A stretch of 64,000 bases of DNA, taken from assembly GCF_001048695.1 (NCBI RefSeq), contig NZ_CVRB01000002.1:248001-312000 (forward strand), given 5' to 3'. Numbering within the stretch: position 1 is the first letter of the stretch; each line of letters starts with the position of its first letter. The position numbers were made by a program, and so were the translations under genes. Source of the DNA: Neobacillus massiliamazoniensis (GTDB lineage Bacteria > Bacillota > Bacilli > Bacillales > Cytobacillaceae). This document shows positions 57,086 to 64,000 of this stretch, one piece after another. The notes below the pieces were generated by a model, which was not told the DNA's origin, searched no databases, and saw only the letters and a list, made by a program, of their open reading frames with translations.

Positions 57086-57538
57086 TTATTTTTCAGCAAG
57101 CATTTTTATTTTTGGAAGAACTTTATCCCAGATTCCTGCACTTGCATCTCGGTATATTTTTCCGTCAGTCATTACGGAAAAATCCCCTTGTAGTATATGT
57201 AGTGTTGTGACACCATGCTCCTCGGACAACTTGAAGGTGATCCCGTCTTCTTCTGACACGTCTAGTCTCGCCGAGCTTCTGACATCAAAAACAGTAAAAC
57301 GAAGCAGTTTATTCATCTCTAATGCTGTCACATTTCCTTCGACTATGACAGTGCCGTCCTTGCCTTTCCAGTAAACTGGGCTGCCAAGCTCCCAGCTCGA
57401 TTCTATGTGAAATTGCGGCCCGCCGCTCGAAAACTCAAGCGCCCACTCATCGGTATTTTTACGCTTGGTTATTGCATCCCACACACTAGAAACTGGAGCA
57501 TTGATTTCAATTGTTTTATCGACAAAAAGCTTTTCCAT
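57086..57538 (-). CDS. SRPBCC-family protein (AHSA1/START-like)
   Basis: 150 residues from ATG 57538, five bases after GGAGGT; an upstream ATG 18 codons earlier lacks a site. The fold pattern is plain: KTIEINAPVSSVWDAITKRK at the start, SPVYWKGKDGTVIVEG, and the C-terminal helix ASAGIWDKVLPKIKMLAEK. These small hydrophobic-pocket proteins often answer a stress or bind lipids; ligand unknown. Probably cotranscribed with the dipeptidase. Confidence 0.88.
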   Translation of the reverse strand: MEKLFVDKTIEINAPVSSVWDAITKRKNTDEWALEFSSGGPQFHIESSWELGSPVYWKGKDGTVIVEGNVTALEMNKLLRFTVFDVRSSARLDVSEEDGITFKLSEEHGVTTLHILQGDFSVMTDGKIYRDASAGIWDKVLPKIKMLAEK

Positions 57539-57677
57539 CGTACACCTCCAAATTGTATTATTTTCATTATACTCTATGGAATTTTCCCTCACAAATATTC
57601 ATTCATTAGGTTAAAATAGCTCTTTTAACAAATAAACAGGTTAATAGTTCATCTATCCTACGATTTATTACAATGGT

Positions 57678-57940
57678 TTCTTTTTGGCTGTATTAAACTT
57701 GCCTGTTGATTTGCGCTCCAGGCGCTTCGCTTTCCGCGGGCGTTCCGGGGAGCCTCCTCGGCGCGCTTAAGCGCCTGTGGGGTCTCCCCTGCCCCGTACT
57801 CCCGCAGGACGTTGAATTAGCATCCTTGAATCAACATCGCACGAAGGAAATGCGATAGCATTTTCGAGGATCTCGCGCCTTCCGCTCCAATCAACATAGC
57901 TTCAAAAATCAACAATGACCTTTAACACAGCCTTCTTTTT
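57678..57940. mobile_element. MITE-like element, copy 4 (long form) with 8-bp target duplication
   Basis: The element is 57686-57932, 247 bp, with ends GGCTGTATTAAA / TTTAACACAGCC (one mismatch). TTCTTTTT octamers flank it (57678-57685 and 57933-57940). It shares the long internal block with copy 1 and lies 1.7 kb from copy 3 in the same orientation. Confidence 0.92.
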
Positions 57941-57959
57941 TAATAGACATTAATATCAA

Positions 57960-57990
57960 TTTACTCGCGAGATTTTCTGGTTTACTCGCC
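57960..57990. repeat. Two-unit copy of the TTTACTCGC 21-bp repeat
   Basis: TTTACTCGCGAG starts at 57960 and TTTACTCGCC at 57981, 21 bases apart, the same core and period as the array between leuB and leuC. Confidence 0.8.
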
Positions 57991-58003
57991 AACCTACAAA
58001 AAA

Positions 58004-58042
58004 TAAAAAATCCCTCTCACCTTAATGAGAAGGAATTTTTTT
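58004..58042 (-). terminator. Terminator of the NCS2 permease gene
   Basis: Minus strand TTCCTTCTCATTAAGGTGAGAGGGATTTTTT: a stem with one mismatch, overlapping the stop codon region of the permease gene. Confidence 0.7.
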
Positions 58043-59329
58043 ATTGCGAAAGATAACATGTTCAAGCAATAAGCATAAAATCAAGCCGACAAGAAGACCA
58101 TTTGCTACGATGTTTCGAAGCCATGGAGCTACACTTTCAAAGGCGGTGGCCGGCAGGAACATTATGCCGATACCTACCATTAAGGAAAGACCAATCACCA
58201 ATAAATTCCTTGAGGATGGTTCTTGGCCCATCAAATCGCGAATGCCAAACCCGAGCATTTGTGAAAAAGGAATAAATAAGGAAGCATAGGCAACCTCCAA
58301 TGGGAGAGTTGAGAAAAATTCGCTAATATAAGGGAAAAAGCTAATCACGATAATGAGGATAGCACCAATTACCAACGGACGCTTTTCTTTTATACCCGTT
58401 GTGGTGATAAATCCACTCGAAACGGATAGAGGCACAACGCCGACAACGGAGAATAGTCCGGATACTAGTAAGCCGAGACCATTACCTAAAATACCTTTTT
58501 GATATTGTTTAAGCTGAATTTCTTTTTCAAGGGCAATTCCCACCACTAAAATGCTGGCAATGACATTGGAAATTAAGACAATGGATGTAATGATCGAAGT
58601 TAATACAATTCCAATATCAAATTGTGGGGCACCCCAGCTGAAAAGCTTTGGAATCGTAAACCAAGTGGGCGGAACATATGTCTTTTCTGTATGGATTAAA
58701 CCGAAGAAATGGAACAAACTCCAACCGACAACAATACCGATTAGCGGCCCCATGCTTTTCCAGATCCCCTTTGTTTTCAGTGAGAAGAGTAAAATAATCA
58801 GAACCTCCACGAGACAAATTCCGATAATTTTTCCGTCTAAGTGATTTGTCTCGGTAACGCCCAGCATACTATTAAAAAATGAGCCACTCATTTGACTAAC
58901 TAGCAGAATTAAATACACACCAGTCACAATCGGGGTAAATAGATCTCGGATTTTTTCAATAATCGGCAGGCAACCTAAGATTGCTAAAAATAAACCTGCG
59001 ATGAGGAGACCCATTTCTAATTGTTGCAGCACAAGTCCTCTACTCCCAGGCGCACTCATCGTGCCAAGCAAAACAAAGATGGCCCACCACATGCCGGCTG
59101 CGCCCTCAACAACTGGTAGGCGATGGCCGATGAATATTTGAAATATAGTGGCTGCACCACTTACGAACAGCATGCGCTGCATAAAGGTGGAAATGTCAGC
59201 AGGTGACATATGAAAGGCAGCTCCGACCACAACAGGAACTGCAATGATATTGGTAAGCATAAACACAGCCCACTGAATGCCTTGCACACCTGATAAAAAG
59301 CTATTTCTTTTATTCGTTAATTCATTCAT
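58022..59329 (-). CDS. NCS2-family purine/pyrimidine permease
   Basis: 435 residues with about 12-14 membrane helices. NCS2 features include the N-terminal LSGVQGIQWAVFMLTNIIAV, RLPVVEGAAGMWWAIF in the helix that contacts the base, and GNGLGLLVSGLFSVVGVVPL with SSGFITTTGIKEKRPL in the second half, the region of the family signature. It imports a nucleobase or related compound with a cation. The exact substrate is unknown; no purine riboswitch was found in the leader. It stands alone. Confidence 0.88.
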   Translation of the reverse strand: MNELTNKRNSFLSGVQGIQWAVFMLTNIIAVPVVVGAAFHMSPADISTFMQRMLFVSGAATIFQIFIGHRLPVVEGAAGMWWAIFVLLGTMSAPGSRGLVLQQLEMGLLIAGLFLAILGCLPIIEKIRDLFTPIVTGVYLILLVSQMSGSFFNSMLGVTETNHLDGKIIGICLVEVLIILLFSLKTKGIWKSMGPLIGIVVGWSLFHFFGLIHTEKTYVPPTWFTIPKLFSWGAPQFDIGIVLTSIITSIVLISNVIASILVVGIALEKEIQLKQYQKGILGNGLGLLVSGLFSVVGVVPLSVSSGFITTTGIKEKRPLVIGAILIIVISFFPYISEFFSTLPLEVAYASLFIPFSQMLGFGIRDLMGQEPSSRNLLVIGLSLMVGIGIMFLPATAFESVAPWLRNIVANGLLVGLILCLLLEHVIFRNKKIPSH

Positions 59330-59471
59330 TTTTGAACCCCCTTTGTTAAAAACTTACTTAACAAACATATCAAAAAAACGAGATACATAAAAGCAAATAC
59401 CCATTGTGACCAAAATACACAAAATGGCATACGGTATAATGCCTTGTGTTTTATTTGGAAGGAGAGTTAAG

Positions 59472-59861
59472 ATGTATTATCATTCTTTTCATAATCCAAT
59501 CCATCCTACAATACTGCCTTACCCCTCATACATGATCAATCATCCGACATTTAGACAATACCCTCCAGTGGATACAAAAGAATTTTTAAATTCTTTAAAA
59601 GCGTTTCGATTTTTGATGGAACAAGGAACTATTTTGCAGAATCGCTTAAGTGATAGCGGCTTTGCCCATAAATTAATGACTGCTGCACAGGAAGGGAAAA
59701 AAGCGGAGGTTGACCGTTTAATCAAATTGATAGGCCTCAAGGTGCCCGTGATAACGAAATATACTCCATCCCACGTGAATTTTCAGCTAGTCACTTTAGC
59801 CAGCCAGCAACACCCGGAAAGCTGCTGCACGTTAACCTTCTCCATGAAATGGGGGAAATAG
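59472..59861 (+). CDS. YuzC-like spore protein (129 aa)
   Basis: ATG 59472 lies seven or eight bases after AGGAGAG. The N-terminus is rich in Y, H and P (YYHSFHNPIHPTILPYPSYM). The body has the pattern FLNSLKAFRFLMEQGTILQN, FAHKLMTAAQEGKKAEVDRL, IKLIGLKVPVITKYTPSHVN, and the end is SCCTLTFSMKWGK. This helix - MxAAQ - LIK - TG/GL - CC layout is that of YuzC-type inner spore coat proteins as I recall them; similarity was not computed. Its presence supports a spore former. Confidence 0.65.
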   Translation: MYYHSFHNPIHPTILPYPSYMINHPTFRQYPPVDTKEFLNSLKAFRFLMEQGTILQNRLSDSGFAHKLMTAAQEGKKAEVDRLIKLIGLKVPVITKYTPSHVNFQLVTLASQQHPESCCTLTFSMKWGK

Positions 59862-59871
59862 ATAAAAGCAT

Positions 59872-59909
59872 GAAAACCTACTTACGTCATGTGAGTAGGT
59901 TTTTTTAAT
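59872..59909 (+). terminator. Terminator of the YuzC-like gene
   Basis: AAACCTACTTAC-GTCAT-GTGAGTAGGTTT followed by T6. Confidence 0.92.
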
Positions 59910-60025
59910 CCCCCTTCTGTACTGCGTATGTTTAAAACAAGCGTTTTGTTAATATGATGGATTGAATAATTTTAATTAGGGTGTAAAATATTTTAATAGG
60001 TTAATAGGAAAAAGGAGAATGATTT

Positions 60026-61381
60026 TTGGAGGAACAAACAAACAAGTACCAGGAACAAACACTTTTCAGCATTACATGGCCACTCTTTATAGAGCTAGCC
60101 TTACATATGGGAATGGGAATCATAGCGACCCTTATGCTGGGGCATTATTCCGACAAGGCTGCTGCTGGAGTGGGGGTAGCCAATCAGTTGCTGAACATGT
60201 TTATATTAGTTTTTAACGTTACTTCCATTGGCGGGACGGTTTTAATCAGCCAAAATCTTGGAGCTGGAAAGCTGCAGCATGCCAGAAGGTTAGCCCGTTC
60301 TGTATTTAGACTTAACTTTTGGTTTGGAATTATTGTAGCAATCCTTGTCTTTCTTTTTGGTGAGCAACTTTTACAGCTCTTTAATATCCAAGGAAAAGTT
60401 TTCGATTATGGGCTGATATTTGTTCGGATTTGCGGAATTTCCCTCTTCTTTGAATCCCTGTCTCAAGCATTAAGTGCAATCCTCCGCAGTCATGGATACA
60501 CAAAAGAATCAATGGCCGTCACCGTGGTCATGGATTTAATCAGTGTCGGTGGAAATATCATCGCAACCACCGGTATTTTAGGGATGCCGATTACAGGTGT
60601 AACGGGGGTTTCCTGGGCGATTGTTACCGCACGTTTCTTTGCTGTATGTGCGCTTCTTTATTTCATTTATAATCGTCTTTCATTAAAACTAGGAATTAAT
60701 GATATTTTTAAAGCCAAAAAAGAGGATATTCGAGGACTTTTATCCATCGGGATACCATCAGCGGGAGAAAATCTATCTTATCAATTTTCACAGCTTATCA
60801 TAACAAGCATTGTTGTTTCACTCGGGACTGCCTCCCTTGCTGCTCGTGTCTATATTTTAAATCTTAATATGATTTGTTATTTGTTTACTTTAGCGATTGC
60901 ACAAGGCACTCAGCTTCTTGTCGCACGATACATCGGCGGCAGGCAATTTGACCGGGCATTTAAACGAGGAATTTCCACGTTAAAAATTGCGATCGTTTCT
61001 TCCACGTTAACGTCATTAGCGATGGCTCTCTGTGGATCCTCAATTTTGAAGCTATTTACCAATGATCCAAGTATTATTGCAGTCGGCCTCCCTGTTCTTT
61101 GGGCAATTGTTTTCGTTGAACCGGGTAGGGCCATGAATATTGTCCTGATGAGTTCACTCAAGTCGGCTGGAGATGTTCGTTTTCCCGTCATGATTGGAAT
61201 GATTTCGATGTGGGGCGTTGCTGTTACTCTAAGCTATCTGTTGGGTGTTCATTTTGGTCTTGGACTTATCGGCATTTGGCTGGCTCAAGGGACAGATGAA
61301 TGGCTAAGAGGACTCTTTGCAATCAGACGCTGGCTCATGAAGCCGTGGGAACACAAAACAAAAGTAAGTGTTAGTGCATAA
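60026..61381 (+). CDS. MATE-family efflux transporter
   Basis: 451 residues, 12 membrane helices, from TTG 60026, eight bases after AAAGGAG; an ATG seven bases earlier is in another frame. The two-fold MATE repeat is visible: the first half has FSITWPLFIELALHMGMGII and GTVLISQNLGAGKLQHARRL. The second half has LSIGIPSAGENLSYQFSQL and AIAQGTQLLVARYIGGRQFD. MATE proteins export drugs or metabolites in exchange for Na+ or H+. Substrate unknown. The gene ends at a repeat-derived hairpin. Confidence 0.93.
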   Translation: MEEQTNKYQEQTLFSITWPLFIELALHMGMGIIATLMLGHYSDKAAAGVGVANQLLNMFILVFNVTSIGGTVLISQNLGAGKLQHARRLARSVFRLNFWFGIIVAILVFLFGEQLLQLFNIQGKVFDYGLIFVRICGISLFFESLSQALSAILRSHGYTKESMAVTVVMDLISVGGNIIATTGILGMPITGVTGVSWAIVTARFFAVCALLYFIYNRLSLKLGINDIFKAKKEDIRGLLSIGIPSAGENLSYQFSQLIITSIVVSLGTASLAARVYILNLNMICYLFTLAIAQGTQLLVARYIGGRQFDRAFKRGISTLKIAIVSSTLTSLAMALCGSSILKLFTNDPSIIAVGLPVLWAIVFVEPGRAMNIVLMSSLKSAGDVRFPVMIGMISMWGVAVTLSYLLGVHFGLGLIGIWLAQGTDEWLRGLFAIRRWLMKPWEHKTKVSVSA

Positions 61382-61382
61382 A

Positions 61383-61544
61383 AAAGCGGAAGGCGCTAGG
61401 CGCTTCCGCTTTTCTTATTGTCTAGCTTCTGCGCCTAGCCCCTCGGGTCATAAGCCACTTCCAAAATGAAGGCAAAGGAGCGCCTTCTTTTTGGAATCGT
61501 CTTATGCCTGTCGGTGCTGATCAAGGCGCTTCCGCTTTTCTTAT
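61383..61544. repeat. Dispersed Bacillus-type repeat with directly repeated ends
   Basis: GGCGCTTCCGCTTTTCTTAT occurs at 61399-61418 and 61525-61544, bracketing a G+C-rich body (TGTCTAGCTTCTGCGCCTAG, CCCCTCGGGTCATAAG, and an inverted GAAGGC/GCCTTC section). The left end forms a hairpin AAGCGGAAGGCGC / GCGCTTCCGCTT with a T-run that can terminate the MATE transcript. The right end supplies the stop codon of the convergent malL gene. Confidence 0.8.
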
Positions 61545-63214
61545 AAACGATAGACTCTTGTTTCGTATGGTTTTAATGAAACTTGTTTCAATGGTTCATG
61601 CATTGGAACTTCATAGTTTTGCAGCAGCAATTGATTGTATCGTAAAGTCTCTTCCTGCCCCATCTTCAATTCAGCCGGTTGAACAGAAAGATTAGCAACC
61701 ACGAGTACCTTTTCACTTTCAAACGTCCGGGTATAGGCAAAAATTTGCGGATCATCCTTTAGCAGCAAATCATAAGTGCCGTATGTGAATACCTCGTTAG
61801 CCTTCTTCAACTGAATCATTTTTTTGTAAAAATTCAATATGGATGAGGCATCGTTTTGTTGTACTCTGACATTGATTTCCATGTAATTTGGGTTTAGCTT
61901 CAGCCAAGGCTTTCCTGATGTAAAGCCGGCGTTTTCTTCACTTGACCACTGCATCGGTGTACGGGAATTATCACGACCTGATGCCCAGATTATCTCCATA
62001 ATTTCATTGTGCGATACTCCTGCTGCCCGCTTAAGATGATACATATTTTTGGCAGAAACATCATCATAATCATCAATTGAATTGAATTGTACATTCGTCA
62101 TCCCAATTTCTTGACCTTGATAAATGAATGGTGTTCCCTGCATGAGGAAATACATGGTTCCAAATGCCGTCGCACTTTCCCGCCAGTACTCCTTATCATT
62201 TCCCCAAGTCGAAACAACTCGGGCTTTGTCATGATTTTCAATAAACAGAGCATTCCAGCCTTTTCCTTCAAGCCCTTTTTGCCAACGGGATAATACATCT
62301 TTTAACTCCACAATATCCAACACTTTTTTCTTTTCCGCATCCCAAAGGTTAAGATGCTCAAATTGGAACACCATGTTAAACTTGCCTTGTTTTTCGCCGA
62401 CCCATTGCTCAAGATCTTCGGCATCATCCACTGTAACCCCGTTCGCCTCACCGACCGTCATGATATCGTATTTAGCAAAGGTTTCTTCCTTTAGTTCTTG
62501 TAAAAACGGATGAATTCCTTCGACATTCATCATTTTTTTAAAACAGGAAACATAGCTCAGTCCCTTTGGATTTGGCATGTCTTGAAGCCCGGCTTCCTTT
62601 TTGATATGGCTGATGGCATCCACACGGAACCCATCTATTCCCTTATCAAGCCACCAATTAATCATCCCGTAAAGTGCTTTTCGAACTTCTTCATTTTCCC
62701 AATTAAGGTCCGGCTGTTTCCTTGAGAAGATGTGCATAAAATACTGGTCAGTCTTTTTATCATATTCCCATGCCGAACCGCCAAAAATACTTTCCCAGTT
62801 ATTCGGTTCATTTCCGTCCTTCCCGTCGCGCCAAATATACCAATCGCGCTTTGGATTGTCCTTAGAGGAGCGGGATTCGATAAACCAAGGATGTTCATCA
62901 CTTGAATGGTTAATCACTAAATCAAGGATTAATTTCATTCCACGACGATGGGTCTCTTCTAATAGAAGGTCAAAATCAGCCATCGTGCCGAACTCGGCCA
63001 TAATTTCTTGATAATTGCTAATATCATAGCCATTATCATCATTCGGTGATTGAAACATTGGGCACACCCAAATGACATCAATTCCTAATTCCTTTATATA
63101 ATCAAGCTTAGAGATGATTCCCTTAATATCGCCAATTCCATCCCCGTTTGAATCCATAAAGCTTCTTGGGTAAATTTGATAGGCGACCGCTTCTTTCCAC
63201 CATAATTTCTTCAT
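61541..63214 (-). CDS. malL: Oligo-1,6-glucosidase / alpha-glucosidase (GH13)
   Basis: 557 residues from ATG 63214, six bases after GAGAGGA, matching Bacillus oligo-1,6-glucosidases (about 558). GH13 motifs: VAYQIYPRSFMDSNGDGIGD at the start, LDLVINHSSDEHPWF, the nucleophile in GIDGFRVDAISHI (about 193-205, Asp 199), acid/base glutamate in IMTVGEANGV (about 255), and FIENHDKARV with the third acid (about 325). It hydrolyses isomaltose-type or maltose-type oligosaccharides in the cytosol. A LacI-family regulator gene precedes it by 25 bases on the same strand. Confidence 0.93.
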   Translation of the reverse strand: MKKLWWKEAVAYQIYPRSFMDSNGDGIGDIKGIISKLDYIKELGIDVIWVCPMFQSPNDDNGYDISNYQEIMAEFGTMADFDLLLEETHRRGMKLILDLVINHSSDEHPWFIESRSSKDNPKRDWYIWRDGKDGNEPNNWESIFGGSAWEYDKKTDQYFMHIFSRKQPDLNWENEEVRKALYGMINWWLDKGIDGFRVDAISHIKKEAGLQDMPNPKGLSYVSCFKKMMNVEGIHPFLQELKEETFAKYDIMTVGEANGVTVDDAEDLEQWVGEKQGKFNMVFQFEHLNLWDAEKKKVLDIVELKDVLSRWQKGLEGKGWNALFIENHDKARVVSTWGNDKEYWRESATAFGTMYFLMQGTPFIYQGQEIGMTNVQFNSIDDYDDVSAKNMYHLKRAAGVSHNEIMEIIWASGRDNSRTPMQWSSEENAGFTSGKPWLKLNPNYMEINVRVQQNDASSILNFYKKMIQLKKANEVFTYGTYDLLLKDDPQIFAYTRTFESEKVLVVANLSVQPAELKMGQEETLRYNQLLLQNYEVPMHEPLKQVSLKPYETRVYRL

Positions 63215-63239
63215 GTTAAATCCTCTCAACTTCCTACTA

Positions 63240-64000
63240 TTATTCAAGCTTCTCGGTATTGGGCCGGCTACATGATAATCGTTCAATCAAACGGTGAGAA
63301 ATAATCAGGCGCTTCGTTGGCTCGTTACTGTTTTCAACCATTGTAATTAAATTTTTCGATGCCTGATAACCAAGCTCAAAAATATTAATATCTACAGAGG
63401 TTAACGGGGGTTTTGCCATTTCCGCAAGAAGAACATTATTAAAGCTAACGATCGAAATATCCTCAGGAACTCTAATTCCTAATTCATCCAAAGTATTGAG
63501 AACGCCGAGCGCCATAAAGTCGTCAGCCACAACCAGCCCTGTGGGAGGAGTCCTTAGCTTCATGATTTCACGAACGGCCTCCTGCCCTCCTTCACGCAAA
63601 AATTCCTGATGAATAATATACTCTTTTTTTAAATCGATACCAGCTTCGATTAAAGCACGTTCATAACCGTGCAGTCGATCAGCCGTTACCATAAGCTCCA
63701 TACTTCCACCGATAAAGCCGATTTGTCGGTGCCCCAGTTGAATTAAATACTCAGTCGCGTCTTTCATAGCCCGAATATTATCATTATCAACATGGGTAAT
63801 TTCTTCAATATCTTTATAGGGTTTTCCAATTAGAACAAATGGAAAATCCCTTTCTTGTAAATATGAAATAACCTTATCCTCTACACTGGAGTAAAGAAGA
63901 ACAACCCCGTCTACTCTTTTACCTTGCACCATTTGAATGACTGCTTCGAGAATTTCTTTTTTCGATTTTCCTGTTGTCATATGCAATGCATAATTTTTTT
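63240..64000 (-). CDS. LacI-family transcriptional regulator, truncated by window edge
   Basis: The frame runs through the right border (KNYALHMTTGKSKKEILEAV), so the N-terminal DNA-binding helix-turn-helix lies outside. What remains is the sugar-binding domain: VQGKRVDGVVLLYSSVED, THVDNDNIRAMKDATEYLI, LGHRQIGFIGGS, LVVADDFMALGVLNTLDELG and VSFNNVLLAEMAKPPLTSVD, all standard LacI/GalR motifs. By position it is a MalR-like regulator of the downstream alpha-glucosidase gene; the ligand would be an oligosaccharide or its phosphate. Confidence 0.92.
   Translation of the reverse strand, partial: KNYALHMTTGKSKKEILEAVIQMVQGKRVDGVVLLYSSVEDKVISYLQERDFPFVLIGKPYKDIEEITHVDNDNIRAMKDATEYLIQLGHRQIGFIGGSMELMVTADRLHGYERALIEAGIDLKKEYIIHQEFLREGGQEAVREIMKLRTPPTGLVVADDFMALGVLNTLDELGIRVPEDISIVSFNNVLLAEMAKPPLTSVDINIFELGYQASKNLITMVENSNEPTKRLIISHRLIERLSCSRPNTEKLE

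Noticed and set aside
59330-59471. Purine riboswitch in front of the NCS2 permease
   Set aside because: The leader is short and A/T-rich with no P1-P2-P3 pattern.

Overview
The window looks like a chromosomal segment of an endospore-forming member of the Bacillaceae (Bacillus/Neobacillus-like). Reasons: low G+C, strong AGGAGG-type ribosome binding sites with frequent TTG/GTG starts, a TnrA orthologue with TnrA boxes, a T-box-controlled ilv-leu operon, a YuzC-like spore protein, YfkAB, and dispersed repeats of a type familiar from Bacillus genomes. No rRNA, tRNA, prophage or CRISPR array was seen.

Layout. 1-1.4 kb: the end of an MntP/YtaF-like membrane protein, a MITE-like element and a YjbE-like TerC protein. 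1.5-7 kb: a giant P-type ATPase with a degenerate second ATPase half, surrounded by three small proteins, two of which look like membrane-anchored ATPase partners. 7-14.9 kb: polyphosphate kinase, a decayed alkaline phosphatase gene, the radical SAM protein YfkAB, RecQ, and a polysaccharide deacetylase lipoprotein gene broken by a one-base frameshift. 14.9-18.2 kb: a PadR-DUF1700-DUF4097 operon and a cation/proton antiporter whose start lies just behind an intrinsic terminator. 18.3-24.6 kb: a fatty-acid activation and beta-oxidation set (two AMP-forming acyl-CoA ligases, acyl-CoA dehydrogenase, thiolase) punctuated by two tandem repeat arrays. 24.8-28.4 kb: an LPNTA-anchored SGNH hydrolase, an SDR-TetR operon with a clear operator, a YciI-like protein and a 45-residue protein. 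28.5-32.6 kb: a 52-bp repeat array, a 914-residue TPR-dynamin-like GTPase and a divergent unknown protein.

32.6-37.2 kb is nitrogen supply: an amino-acid ABC importer, tnrA and amt, with matches to the TnrA consensus in front of tnrA and amt. 37.6-48.9 kb is the branched-chain amino acid block ilvE-ilvD-(T-box)-ilvB-ilvH-ilvC-leuA-leuB-(21-bp repeat array)-leuC-leuD, which covers isoleucine/valine synthesis from acetohydroxyacid synthase onward and leucine synthesis complete. 49-64 kb holds mixed genes: DUF3892, GYF/RDD, DUF1836, hemolysin III, YitT, a small HTH protein, a DUF1453-histidine kinase-response regulator operon, membrane dipeptidase, SRPBCC protein, NCS2 permease, YuzC-like protein, MATE transporter, oligo-1,6-glucosidase and a truncated LacI-family regulator.

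The most notable structure outside genes is repetitive. A MITE-like family has about 12-bp inverted ends, and three of its four copies keep perfect 8-bp target duplications. Short tandem arrays of unrelated core sequence share an exact or near-exact 21-bp period, and two longer arrays have 51- and 52-bp periods. The best candidates for undescribed protein systems are the double P-type ATPase with its small partner proteins and the TPR-dynamin GTPase.
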